Shown here: piece by piece, positions 25,053 through 34,006 of the stretch
How positions within the stretch are numbered: position 1 is the first letter of the stretch
Layout of the letters: the number at the start of each line of letters is the position of its first letter
From: Bacteroidia bacterium
GTDB lineage: Bacteria > Bacteroidota > Bacteroidia > Bacteroidales > VadinHA17
Length of the DNA stretch: 34,058 bases
Reading direction: 5' to 3'
NCBI GenBank assembly: GCA_026391595.1
Contig: JAPLDY010000201.1
Location: 1 to 34,058 of the forward strand
Made by a program: the position numbers and the translations under genes
Notes under the pieces: model-generated
What the model saw: only the letters and a program-made list of their open reading frames with translations
What the model was told of the DNA's origin: nothing
Database searches by the model: none

Positions 25053-27119
25053 ATGAAAGTCAGACTGTCAATTGTATTCCTGCTACTGCTTGCAGGTTTA
25101 AGCCTTCAGGCAAAAAATCCACAGCCGAAAGCTGTCAGGGGTGTGATTGATCTGACCGGATTCCAGGGAAGCGACGAATTTGCCGTAAAGCTGAATGGGG
25201 AATGGGAGTTCTACTGGAACAAGATGCTGAGGCCTCTTGACTTCAAAAGAAGTGAAATAACTCCTGACTTCTATGGTCATGTCCCCTCCTATTGGACAGA
25301 TTACCCTAGAAATGTAGTTAAGGATGGCCGCACAGGTTACGCGACTTATCGCCTGAATGTCATTCTTCCTCCAGGATTCAGAAAACCGTTAGGTGTTGAC
25401 CTTCCTGTATTAGATTCATCTTATGACATTTATATCAATGGAGAATACTATGGGTGGAACGGCATACCGGGAAAATCGGCAGAGGAGACAAAACCTGAAT
25501 ACAGACGCGTTTTTTTCCGTATGTCACCCAGTTCTGACACGCTGGATATAATCATTAATGTGGCCAACTATACTCATAGACGAGGAGGATTCTGGCTTCC
25601 GATGAATATTGGAACTTTCAGCAAAGTACAAAAGCAGCTGGCAAACAGCTGGGCCGTACAATGGTCAGTTATGAGCCTTCTGACTGGCTTTTCACTTTTC
25701 TTCTTTTTCTTCTTCCTGCTTAATCCAAAGGAGAAAGTCATAGCCTATTTCTGTGCAGCTACAATCGGTCTTGCATTCAGACCTCTTTTTACTTCACATT
25801 TCCTGGTAAACACGCTGGCTAGCATTGACTGGACATGGATCATCAGGTTTGAATACCTTGGACTCTATTTCATTCTCCTGGGATGGTTATGGTTTGCTTT
25901 GGAATTATATCCATCAAAATATTTTAAAATATTTACACTGGCCTTAAGTTTGTTCTTTACGATTTCTTTGATACTGACACTTTTTCTTCCGGTAAAGGTT
26001 TTCAGCTACACGACTCTGTTAATATATCCATCTATGCTCATTCTGATGATATATGCTACCTTTCAAAGCCTGATCAGGATTTTCAAAGGAAGCCGGATTG
26101 ATATTGCTTATTTCACGGCTTTTATTCTGCTGGCCGTGGCAGGGATCCATGATATAAGGGTTTCACTGGGCAAATCCGAAGAATCGTCCGAGTATGTTCT
26201 GACTTATGCGGTTGTCATCTTCGTATTCATTCAGTCTGCGCTGCTCCTCTACAGATGGGTTAAATCTTACCAGGAAAAGGAGAAGCTTCAGAATGAGCTG
26301 GAATTCATGAACAAGAATCTCGAACTGCGTGTGAATGAAAGGACGCAGGAACTTAAAGCAAGGAATGAGGAGATTGAGCAACAAAGTATAAGGATTGCTT
26401 CTCAGAACAAACAATTATCGGAGACAATTCAGATGAAGAATAAGATATTCTCCGTAATAGCTCATGATCTGAGAAGTCCTGTAGTCAATATTCTTTACAT
26501 GCTTAACCTGTTAAAGGAGAAGGAGTACAAGGAGAAATACGACACTTTTGCCAATTCCAGTATCAACTATGCGCAGATGGTAATTTCTCTCCTCGAAAAT
26601 ATGCTTGTCTGGGGAAGAGGCCAGGAGGAAAAGATAAAATATTCTCCTGAGATCCTTAATCTTGCAGATATTATCCTGACTAACCTGAGCATTTTCAAGG
26701 AGACTGCCGACAAGAAGGAGATCGCAGTCAATTTCACACAGGTAGGAAGTTCAATGGCATATTTTGATAAGGACCTGATGGACATCATAATAAGGAATCT
26801 TTTATCAAATGCAGTGAAATATACTCCACGCAATGGAAGGATAAGCATACTTCTTAAAGACAGGAGCAGTAGCGAAGGAGGAATCCTGCTGAAGGTTTGT
26901 GACAACGGCATCGGGATATCACCCGAGAAGCAGAAACACCTCTTTACTTCAACTGATATATCCACCACACCTGGGACTGAAAATGAGAAAGGTACCGGAC
27001 TTGGACTGAAGCTCTGCCAGGAGCTTATCCTTATCAACAAGGGAACCATCAGTGTCGAAAGCGTAGAAGGCGAAGGGTCGTGCTTCTCGATAACCCTTCC
27101 ACAGGGTCCGACGGATTAA
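25053..27119 (+). CDS. 7TM sensor histidine kinase with extracytoplasmic jelly-roll domain
   Basis: A 688-aa sensor kinase. A signal peptide (about 1-20) is followed by a periplasmic beta-sandwich, galactose-binding-like domain (about 25-185, FAVKLNGEWEFYWNKML, SYDIYINGEYYGWNG). Seven hydrophobic helices (about 205-405) and a coiled coil (about 415-460) come next, then the HisKA domain with His471 in FSVIAHDLRSP, and the ATPase N, G1 and G2 boxes (NLLSNAVKYTP, VCDNGIGIS, GTGLGLKLC). The layout is that of 7TMR-DISM kinases, which sense a periplasmic ligand. No response regulator gene is in the window, so its partner is elsewhere. TATCTTTA at 25018-25025 is a weak -7-like promoter match. The gene is convergent with the Crp/Fnr gene (14 bp). 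Confidence 0.88.
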   Translation: MKVRLSIVFLLLLAGLSLQAKNPQPKAVRGVIDLTGFQGSDEFAVKLNGEWEFYWNKMLRPLDFKRSEITPDFYGHVPSYWTDYPRNVVKDGRTGYATYRLNVILPPGFRKPLGVDLPVLDSSYDIYINGEYYGWNGIPGKSAEETKPEYRRVFFRMSPSSDTLDIIINVANYTHRRGGFWLPMNIGTFSKVQKQLANSWAVQWSVMSLLTGFSLFFFFFFLLNPKEKVIAYFCAATIGLAFRPLFTSHFLVNTLASIDWTWIIRFEYLGLYFILLGWLWFALELYPSKYFKIFTLALSLFFTISLILTLFLPVKVFSYTTLLIYPSMLILMIYATFQSLIRIFKGSRIDIAYFTAFILLAVAGIHDIRVSLGKSEESSEYVLTYAVVIFVFIQSALLLYRWVKSYQEKEKLQNELEFMNKNLELRVNERTQELKARNEEIEQQSIRIASQNKQLSETIQMKNKIFSVIAHDLRSPVVNILYMLNLLKEKEYKEKYDTFANSSINYAQMVISLLENMLVWGRGQEEKIKYSPEILNLADIILTNLSIFKETADKKEIAVNFTQVGSSMAYFDKDLMDIIIRNLLSNAVKYTPRNGRISILLKDRSSSEGGILLKVCDNGIGISPEKQKHLFTSTDISTTPGTENEKGTGLGLKLCQELILINKGTISVESVEGEGSCFSITLPQGPTD

Positions 27120-27133
27120 AAATCCCTTAGCTG

Positions 27134-27829
27134 TCAATCGCTGATCAGTTGTGCCAGACTTTTTCTGTCCAGTACATTTATGACCTTCCCTGATGCTTCT
27201 ATCAATCCTTCATCCTCCAGCTCCTTAAGTGCTCTTGCAATGGACGGCCTTGCTACTGCGAAATAATCGGCAAGGTCTGCCTGTGTCATGCCCAGGTTAA
27301 ATGATAATCTGCCATTCATGGTCTGATGCAAAATGTACTGGGCAAGCTTGCCTTTAATGGTCCTGAAATTCAGGAACTTAATCTTTTCGGAAAGAAACTG
27401 GGAACGGTTTGAGATCATATCAAGAAAATTGCCCAAAATCCTGTCATTATTCATGAGAAGCTTAAGAAAATCACTCTTTTCGATGATCATCAGTTCAGTA
27501 TCGGAGATTGCAACAACATTGACGGGGAAAAAGGTTCTGCTTCCGAAAAGGAAAGCCGATGCCAGGGCTCCGGGAGCAGGAATGTCTTCTATTTTGATAA
27601 CACGACCTGAATAATCCACCATTTCTCCTTTTACAACACCGTATAATACAATCATCAGAGAGCTTACCGGCTCACCGCTGAATGCAATGAATTCACCGGC
27701 TTTGTATTTCCTGAACTTCTTACTGGTACCTGTGAGCACTTTCTCAATTTCATCTGAGGAGATACCTCTGAAGAGGGGTGACTGAACAAGTTGACTGTAG
27801 TCCATGATTTTTTCTGTAAAAATATTCAA
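27134..27829 (-). CDS. Crp/Fnr-family transcriptional regulator
   Basis: A 231-aa regulator (223 aa if translation starts at Met9, 27805, which begins the conserved MDYSQLVQSPLFRGIS). The effector-binding beta-roll covers about 20-130 (YKAGEFIAFSGEPVSSLMIVLYG), a long dimerisation helix follows, and the winged helix with recognition segment MTQADLADYFAVARPSIARALKEL covers about 175-220. There are no N-terminal cysteines, so it is not an FNR-type iron-sulfur sensor; the family includes heme- or nucleotide-binding members such as HcpR. The upstream palindrome at 27843-27860 suggests autoregulation and control of the divergent iron-sulfur protein gene. Its signal is unknown. Confidence 0.88.
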   Translation of the reverse strand: MNIFTEKIMDYSQLVQSPLFRGISSDEIEKVLTGTSKKFRKYKAGEFIAFSGEPVSSLMIVLYGVVKGEMVDYSGRVIKIEDIPAPGALASAFLFGSRTFFPVNVVAISDTELMIIEKSDFLKLLMNNDRILGNFLDMISNRSQFLSEKIKFLNFRTIKGKLAQYILHQTMNGRLSFNLGMTQADLADYFAVARPSIARALKELEDEGLIEASGKVINVLDRKSLAQLISD

Positions 27830-27842
27830 GAAATTTTTGATT

Positions 27843-27860
27843 TTGTAACATTTGTTACAA
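27843..27860. promoter_or_regulatory. Crp/Fnr-type operator palindrome
   Basis: TTGTAACA-TT-TGTTACAA has perfect 8-bp half-sites around a 2-bp centre, the typical symmetry for Crp/Fnr dimers. It lies between the divergent regulator and iron-sulfur protein genes. CAACTTTG at 27881-27888 resembles the -7 element (TAnnTTTG). If that is used, the operator centre is roughly 41-43 bp upstream of transcription start, the class II activation position. Confidence 0.7.
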
Positions 27861-27950
27861 TTTTTTCAATCCACCTTTCTCAACTTTGTATCATAAAGCT
27901 ATTAATAATAATCCCATCTTCCCTTCAGGAATGGGACTAATAAAAAGAAA

Positions 27951-28829
27951 ATGGAAAGAGATATTTTAAAGATAGATGAAGATTTATGCAATGGCTGCGG
28001 ACTGTGTGTTCCCAATTGTCATGAAGGCGCTTTGCAGGCAATTGACGGCAAGGTAAGGCTTGTAAGCGAACTGATGTGCGACGGACTGGGTGCATGTATA
28101 GGCCACTGTCCGGAAGGCGCTATTACGATTGAAAAACGAGAAGCAGAACCATATAGCGAAACCAGGGTCATGGAACAGATGATCAGTAAGGGTAAAAACA
28201 CTATCATCGCCCACCTTAAACACATGAAGGATCATGGTGAGACAGGTTACCTTCAGGAAGGTGTTGGTTATCTGAAGGGGCACCCGAGCGAACTGAAATT
28301 TAATCTTGATGAAGTTCTTTCTGAGGTTCACAACTCGCGATCTCAATCTCACTCTCACTCTCATTCTGGCGGTTGTCCGGGATCGCAGGCGAAGGTTATC
28401 GAAAGACCCGAAAAGGTAATCAGTATCCCGGTTGCAGGGGATCAGCCATCTGAGCTCAGGCAGTGGCCCGTGCAGATGCACCTGCTTAATCCCAATGCTC
28501 CATACCTGAGAGGTTCTGACCTGCTTCTGGCAGCAGATTGTGTGGCTTTTTCAATGGGCAATTTCCACAATGCATATCTTAAGGGAAAATCTCTTGCAAT
28601 TGCATGCCCAAAGCTAGATCAGGGACTCGATGTTTATGTAGAAAAGCTTACTGCAATGATCGATATTGCAAAAGTGAACACTATCACCATTATGATGATG
28701 GAAGTCCCATGCTGCGGGGGTTTACTTCAGATGGTCAGGGCAGCTTCAGCAAAAGCTTCCAGAAAAGTTCCTGTAAAACAGATGATCATAGGATTGGCCG
28801 GTAATGTACTGAAGGATGAGTGGGTGTAA
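27951..28829 (+). CDS. Bis-[4Fe-4S] ferredoxin-domain protein with His-rich linker
   Basis: A 292-aa protein. Residues 8-60 form a two-cluster ferredoxin domain: Cys13-x2-Cys16-x2-Cys19-x3-Cys23, then a variant second set Cys43, Cys49 and Cys53 (CDGLGACIGHCPEG). A linker (about 127-145) contains SQSHSHSHSGGCPG, which could bind a metal. The C-terminal domain (about 155-292) has no function I can name; it includes LLLAADCVAFSMGNFH, IACPKLDQG and MEVPCCGGL, with further cysteines. Similar proteins occur in nitrosative-stress and anaerobic redox regulons, such as the FrdX-like gene of HcpR regulons, which would fit the operator upstream. It likely passes electrons to a partner; the activase 166 bp downstream is the obvious candidate, by inference. 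Confidence 0.8.
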   Translation: MERDILKIDEDLCNGCGLCVPNCHEGALQAIDGKVRLVSELMCDGLGACIGHCPEGAITIEKREAEPYSETRVMEQMISKGKNTIIAHLKHMKDHGETGYLQEGVGYLKGHPSELKFNLDEVLSEVHNSRSQSHSHSHSGGCPGSQAKVIERPEKVISIPVAGDQPSELRQWPVQMHLLNPNAPYLRGSDLLLAADCVAFSMGNFHNAYLKGKSLAIACPKLDQGLDVYVEKLTAMIDIAKVNTITIMMMEVPCCGGLLQMVRAASAKASRKVPVKQMIIGLAGNVLKDEWV

Positions 28830-28995
28830 AGAACGGCGCAAAGGCATAAAGGCGTATGGGCGTAAGGCTCAACGTAGTGAAAGAATACATGAAGAAATTT
28901 CACCGAAGAAAATAAATTTCTGAATTATTCTTTAATATCTTACGTGTTGTTTAGCTTTGTTTATAATTGATTGAGCAATTAACACCGCTTGCTTT
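28830..28995. repeat. GGCGTAAA tandem repeat and leader of the activase gene
   Basis: Four 8-bp units (GGCGCAAA, GGCATAAA, GGCGTATG, GGCGTAAG) lie head to tail at 28835-28866, just after the iron-sulfur protein gene. The rest of the gap is AT-rich and holds the possible activase promoter. No hairpin terminator was recognised. Confidence 0.7.
28952..28959 (+). promoter_or_regulatory. Possible -7 element for the activase gene
   Basis: TAGCTTTG fits the TAnnTTTG -7 consensus and would give a leader of about 30 nt. No good TTTG exists 19 bp upstream (TTTA at 28931-28934 is the nearest, 17 bp away), so the call is tentative. Confidence 0.4.
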
Positions 28996-31900
28996 ATGAG
29001 TAATAATACTCATTCCCGTTCCGGCACTGGTGAAACTGGATCCTGTTTTCTTGGTATTGATATAGGATCAGTATCGGTAAACACGATATTGATGGACAGT
29101 CATTTCAACATCCTCGGGAATTATTATGATTACGTGCATGGAAAACCTTTCCATATATTATATGAAAGGCTCACAAATATTTTTACCAATCATCCTCCAG
29201 ATACTATCAATGGACTTGTAATGACCGGCTCAGGAGGGAAGCTTGGCACCCAGCTGGTCGGTGGCGCTTTTGTTAATGAGATAATTGCACAGGCGAAATC
29301 TGCAGGGACATTGTACCCTGATGCACGGACCGTCATAGAGATAGGCGGAGAAGATTCCAAGCTCATCATTCTTGAACCTGATCCGGAGAAAGGTCAGTCG
29401 CGGCTGGTTGACTTTGAAATGAACAGCATCTGTGCTGCCGGCACGGGATCCTTTCTGGACCAGCAGGCAAAGAGGATCGGGGTGAACATAGAAAATGAAT
29501 TTGGTGAAATGGCGCTCAGGTCTGCCAATCCTCCGAGGATAGCCGGAAGATGCAGTGTCTTTGCCAAGAGCGACATGATCCATCATCAGCAGATAGCGAC
29601 GCCTCTTCATGATATCGTTGCCGGATTATGCTTTGCACTGGCACGTAATTTCAGAAGCAATGTTGCAAGATCAAGGGAGATACAAAAGCCTATCATCTTT
29701 TCAGGAGGCGTAGCAGCCAATGCAGGCATGGTAAGGGCATTCCGTGAAATTCTGAACCTGGCTGACGGGGAGCTTATCATTCCTGAATACCATGCATCCA
29801 TGGGAGCCATCGGTGCTGTCATGTATGCAGTCTCAACCAATATTGAAATAACTCGCTTCAAGGGACTTGATGACCTAAAAAAATATCTGTCGGAAGATTC
29901 AACCTCTTTTGTAACTCTGCCGAAGCTTAAGGAATCTGAAGCCAGATATTGCAAGGATGTCACTATCATGCTGAATGGAATTGAGAAGCTGCCGGTTTTT
30001 CTTGGCATTGACGTTGGTTCCCTGAGCACCAATGTTGTAGTTATAGATGAAAAGCACAATGTTGTTGCCAGACGGTATTTGCCGACAGCCGGAAAGCCGC
30101 TCGAAGCGATACGGCAGGGCATGACTGAAATATATGATGAGGTCGGTGATAAAATCGAAGTCATCGGAGCCGGAACAACTGGTTCAGGCCGATACCTTAC
30201 CGGGGATTTCATAGGAGCCGATACTATTCAGAATGAAATAACCGCCCAGTCCACTGCAGCTATTGATTATGATCCCACAGTAGATACGATATTTGAGATA
30301 GGCGGGCAGGATTCAAAGTACATAAGCATCGAAAATGGCGTTGTAATCGACTTTGAGATGAATAAAGTCTGTGCTGCAGGAACGGGTTCGTTTCTGGAGG
30401 AGCAGGCTGAAAAGCTGAAGATAAACATCATCGGGGAGTTCGGAAACCTGGCTTTGAATTCGGAAACACCACTGAAGCTGGGCGACAGATGCACAGTATT
30501 TATGGAATCCGACCTTAACTCATTCATGCAGAAGGGTGCAAGAAATGAAAATCTTGTTGGAGGACTTGCATATTCTATCGTTTACAACTACCTCCAGAAA
30601 GTCGTCGGGGACCGCAGGGTGGGTAACAAGATTTTCTTCCAGGGGGGAGTCACCAACAATAAAGCTGTTGTAGCTGCATTTGAGGAGGTTACTGGAAAGA
30701 AGATCATCATTCCACCGCATTTCGACGTCACCGGTGCTATTGGAGCCGCTATACTGGCGCAGAGATCGATGGCCAAAGATCAGAAAACCACATTCAAGGG
30801 TTTTGGCGTTCGTAATATCCCGTATGAGGTCAGCATGTTCACCTGCCAGGGGTGTACGAACCATTGCGAGATCAGAAAAGTGAAGATATCAGGTGAGAAG
30901 AAATCACTTTTTTATGGCGGGAGGTGTGAGAAGTATGAAACGGATGGGAGAAAGAAGGGTCCAAGCAATATTCCCAATCTGATCCTTAAAAGGACAGAGA
31001 TGCTGATGGAGGGCTATGATGACAAGAAGGAGGTGAAAAATACAACAATCGGAATTCCAAGGGCACTTATGGTATTCTACCAGCAGTTCCCGTTCTGGAG
31101 GACTTTCTTTGAACAGCTTGGATTTACCGTATTTATTTCAAAAGAATCTGATAAGCCCCTTATTACAAAATCTATTGAGACCATCACAGCCGAAACATGT
31201 CTGCCGGTTGAATTGATGATGGGACATGTGATCGATCTGATGGAGAAAGGGGTGGATTTTATATTCATACCGTTTATTGTCAATGCCAAATTCCGTGGAT
31301 ACGACAAGACAACCAATTGCAATTGTCCATGGATCCAGACATATCCTTTCATGGTAAAAGCAGCCCTGAAAGGGAAAGTAGATGAATCAAAACTTCTGAT
31401 TCCAACACTCCATTTCAGATATTTTGAGCGCGCTCTTGTCAAGGAAATGACAACATACTTTGGCGAAAAGTTCGGTATTAAAAAGAAGGATATCAGGGAG
31501 GCTATTTATTATGCCGATTCGGTTCAGGTTGCCTTCGAGAGAAGGCTTATTGACTATGGCCGTGATGTTCTTAGCAATCTCCCACCGAAATGCCGTCCGG
31601 TTGTCCTCCTGGGCAGACCTTACAACAGCGGAGATCCTTGCCTGAACCTGGCGCTTGTAGAAAAGCTTATCACACAGAATGTCATGCCTATTCCGGTTGA
31701 TATGCTTGATCTTACGCCATATAACATTTTTGAGAATTACAGGAATATGTACTGGCCGAACGGACAGAAGACCATTGCAGCACCCCAGCATGTGGCACAA
31801 ACTGACGGCTTATATGCAGTTTATATCAGCAATTTCCGGTGCGGACCCGACTCATTCATATGGCATTATGTTACGGAAGAGCTGAAGGGGAAACCTTTCC

Positions 31901-33042
31901 TTCACCTTGAGGTTGACGAACATTCAGCTGATGCCGGAATGGTTACGCGAATTGAAGCATTCCTCGACAGCCTGAAGGGATCTGAACAGAATGAGAAAAA
32001 AGAGGTGCAGATTTTCAGGCCAAGACCAAGCCCGTCATCACCTCCAAAAGAGAGAATACTCTATTTCCCCTACATGCATGACGCAGCTTACATGGTAGCC
32101 GCTGCGGCAAGAAGTGTTGGAGTCCCCTCGGAAGTGCTTCCTAAACTGTCGCAGGAAGAAATAGCCATAGGCAGAAAATACACTTCATCGAAAGAGTGCT
32201 TCCCAATGATTTGTACAACCGGAAGCTTCGTTAAAAAACTCCAGGAACCGGGAGCTGATCCTTCAAAGATGAGTTTCTTCATGCCCGACCATAATGGTCC
32301 CTGCCGGTTTGGACAGTACAACCAGTTTCACAGGATCCTATTTGACAGACTTGGATATGAAAAAGCCGAGCTTATCACACCTTCAAATGATACTTCCTAT
32401 GCGGATATCGCAGGGGAACATGGCTTGAAATTCAGAATGAATGCATGGAAGGGAATTGTTGCATTCGATTATGTAAGAAAGATATACAGGGAGATAAAGC
32501 CGTATGAAATAAACAAGGATGAAACCGAGAGGCTTTACGATGAGGCAATAATAAAGGTCGAAAAGTGCATTGAAAAGGGTAGTCGTGGACTTCATAAATT
32601 GCTGGTGAAAATAGCCAATGATTTCCAGAAAATAGAAATTGACAGGAGCCATCGCAAACCAGTAGTGGCGATCGTAGGAGAAACATTCATGCGCGACAAT
32701 GCCGGTTGTAACGGCAATATCGCCAACAGGTTAGAAGATCTTGGCGTTGAGGTCATTATAGGGCCATTCTCGGAATGGATCATATATTCTACTTACCGTT
32801 TCACCAGGGACAGCAAATGGAAAAATGACAAGAAAGGAGTTGTAAAATCGACGATCCAGGGAATCGGACAGGAAGTGATTGTAGCATCATTGCTGAACGG
32901 GATCAGGAAATTCACAGATCATGAAAAAGACATTCCGCTTCATGAAATGATGAGTTCGTGCAACAGCTACGTAAATGAATTTTACGATGGCGATCCGCCA
33001 TTCGTTTGTATACCAGGTGAAAGAGTTTGCAAAACAGGATAA
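28996..33042 (+). CDS. Giant 2-hydroxyacyl-CoA dehydratase activase/reductase-like protein, C-terminus apparently truncated
   Basis: A 1348-aa cytoplasmic protein with two ASKHA ATPase domains of the BcrAD/BadFG/HgdC type. The first (about 17-275) has IDIGSVSVNT and the cluster cysteines Cys146 (CAAGTGSFLDQQ) and Cys186 (GRCSVFAKSD). The second (about 330-590) has IDVGSLSTNV, CAAGTGSFLEEQ and DRCTVFMESD. A cysteine motif follows (FTCQGCTNHCEIRK), then DUF2229 (about 680-910) and a dehydratase-subunit-like region with CFPMIC and AGCNGN. Such activases use ATP to push a low-potential electron from an iron-sulfur cluster to a dehydratase or double-cubane protein. Neither is encoded here. The end, YDGDPPFVCIPGERVCKTG, lacks the usual final 'PF-x-CMPG...LEAFM' segment of about 60-90 residues. 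The physiological substrate of these giant forms is unknown. Confidence 0.85.
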   Translation: MSNNTHSRSGTGETGSCFLGIDIGSVSVNTILMDSHFNILGNYYDYVHGKPFHILYERLTNIFTNHPPDTINGLVMTGSGGKLGTQLVGGAFVNEIIAQAKSAGTLYPDARTVIEIGGEDSKLIILEPDPEKGQSRLVDFEMNSICAAGTGSFLDQQAKRIGVNIENEFGEMALRSANPPRIAGRCSVFAKSDMIHHQQIATPLHDIVAGLCFALARNFRSNVARSREIQKPIIFSGGVAANAGMVRAFREILNLADGELIIPEYHASMGAIGAVMYAVSTNIEITRFKGLDDLKKYLSEDSTSFVTLPKLKESEARYCKDVTIMLNGIEKLPVFLGIDVGSLSTNVVVIDEKHNVVARRYLPTAGKPLEAIRQGMTEIYDEVGDKIEVIGAGTTGSGRYLTGDFIGADTIQNEITAQSTAAIDYDPTVDTIFEIGGQDSKYISIENGVVIDFEMNKVCAAGTGSFLEEQAEKLKINIIGEFGNLALNSETPLKLGDRCTVFMESDLNSFMQKGARNENLVGGLAYSIVYNYLQKVVGDRRVGNKIFFQGGVTNNKAVVAAFEEVTGKKIIIPPHFDVTGAIGAAILAQRSMAKDQKTTFKGFGVRNIPYEVSMFTCQGCTNHCEIRKVKISGEKKSLFYGGRCEKYETDGRKKGPSNIPNLILKRTEMLMEGYDDKKEVKNTTIGIPRALMVFYQQFPFWRTFFEQLGFTVFISKESDKPLITKSIETITAETCLPVELMMGHVIDLMEKGVDFIFIPFIVNAKFRGYDKTTNCNCPWIQTYPFMVKAALKGKVDESKLLIPTLHFRYFERALVKEMTTYFGEKFGIKKKDIREAIYYADSVQVAFERRLIDYGRDVLSNLPPKCRPVVLLGRPYNSGDPCLNLALVEKLITQNVMPIPVDMLDLTPYNIFENYRNMYWPNGQKTIAAPQHVAQTDGLYAVYISNFRCGPDSFIWHYVTEELKGKPFLHLEVDEHSADAGMVTRIEAFLDSLKGSEQNEKKEVQIFRPRPSPSSPPKERILYFPYMHDAAYMVAAAARSVGVPSEVLPKLSQEEIAIGRKYTSSKECFPMICTTGSFVKKLQEPGADPSKMSFFMPDHNGPCRFGQYNQFHRILFDRLGYEKAELITPSNDTSYADIAGEHGLKFRMNAWKGIVAFDYVRKIYREIKPYEINKDETERLYDEAIIKVEKCIEKGSRGLHKLLVKIANDFQKIEIDRSHRKPVVAIVGETFMRDNAGCNGNIANRLEDLGVEVIIGPFSEWIIYSTYRFTRDSKWKNDKKGVVKSTIQGIGQEVIVASLLNGIRKFTDHEKDIPLHEMMSSCNSYVNEFYDGDPPFVCIPGERVCKTG

Positions 33043-33076
33043 AAGACCAAAGAAAAAAGATACAAGAAGGAAGGTT
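33039..33076. repeat. A-rich spacer repeat (AGACCAAAGA)
   Basis: An A-rich tract AGACCAAAGAAAAAAGATAC and neighbours directly follows the activase stop. The 10-mer AGACCAAAGA recurs in inverted orientation at about 34042-34051, just upstream of the isomerase gene, so the two copies flank that gene. Confidence 0.6.
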
Positions 33077-33079
33077 GAA

Positions 33080-34006
33080 TTAACTGTTTAAGACACTTCT
33101 GACCCTATTATAGAGATCTTTAACCTTCATATATGGATCGCCTTCTCCGAGGGTTTCGAGCGGAAGATATCCCTTATAACCACACTTCCTGACTATTTCA
33201 ATTATCTTATTGAAGTCTGTGTCAACCTGCGTGTCATTCACAAAAACCTTCTCTTTTATCTGCCATGTTATAGCGTATTTTGCATTTCCGGCAATATCGA
33301 TATATGGATCCCTGGTATGATAACTTCCGATGTCGAGCATCAATCCTACCCATTCATGATTGACAAGGTTTAACAGTTTCTCAGTTTCTAAAGACGTCTT
33401 CAGGAAATCATTATGGTTCTGAAGTGCCAGCATTACACCATGATTGCCAGCATAATCAGCGCATTCGCGAATATCTTCTGCAATCCATTTTGCTCTTTCA
33501 TCCCACGGGAAATTCTCTTTCGAAAGATTTCCACTGAAGATCCTCACACCGGGGGCTCCGAGTTTCTGGGCAACTACAACCCATTCCTTAACAAGCTTCT
33601 TCTCATCTGCCCTCTTAAGCGGATCCGACCAGGTGAAGTCATTTCTCACACCCGTGCATCCAAGCTCAACACCAAGCCTGAATGCCTTCTTCCTTACATG
33701 GAAAATTACTTCATCAGACGGGACAGCCGGATATCCGGGAAAATAATAACCTGTTATGTCAACCCCGTCGAATCCGGTTTTTCCGCAAAAATCAAGAAGG
33801 GCATCAAGGGTCATTGTTCCTGCTTTCAGAGGCTTGTCGAAAGAGTAAGCATTGAGGCTTATCTTAAAGTCGCTTTTACTTTCTCTGCTTACCTGATTAT
33901 TTTTCGATACACTTCCCAAACCAATGACCGGCAATGCCGCTACACTTACACCTGCAAGTGATACTCTCTTAGTAAAATCCCTTCTGTTTAATTCCTTACT
34001 TTCCAT
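33080..34006 (-). CDS. Tat-exported sugar phosphate isomerase/epimerase-like TIM-barrel protein
   Basis: A 308-aa protein with a twin-arginine-like signal (LNRRDFTKRVSLAGVSVAAL). The mature part is a xylose-isomerase-like / AP-endonuclease-2 TIM barrel (PF01261): strands ISLNAYSF, GFDGVDITGYY, APGVRIFSGN, VMLALQNHND, VGLMLDIGSYH and GYLPLETLGEG supply the usual metal-binding acidic, Asn and His residues. Such exported proteins act on sugars or keto-sugars and occur with Gfo/Idh/MocA and DUF1080 proteins in Bacteroidetes. In this window that partner set lies about 20 kb away on the same strand. Exact reaction unknown. It is convergent with the activase gene, 37 bp apart. Confidence 0.82.
   Translation of the reverse strand: MESKELNRRDFTKRVSLAGVSVAALPVIGLGSVSKNNQVSRESKSDFKISLNAYSFDKPLKAGTMTLDALLDFCGKTGFDGVDITGYYFPGYPAVPSDEVIFHVRKKAFRLGVELGCTGVRNDFTWSDPLKRADEKKLVKEWVVVAQKLGAPGVRIFSGNLSKENFPWDERAKWIAEDIRECADYAGNHGVMLALQNHNDFLKTSLETEKLLNLVNHEWVGLMLDIGSYHTRDPYIDIAGNAKYAITWQIKEKVFVNDTQVDTDFNKIIEIVRKCGYKGYLPLETLGEGDPYMKVKDLYNRVRSVLNS

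Noticed and set aside
26567..27049. 160-codon minus-strand frame in the sensor kinase gene
   Set aside because: It overlaps the conserved HisKA and ATPase coding sequence and shows no domain of its own.
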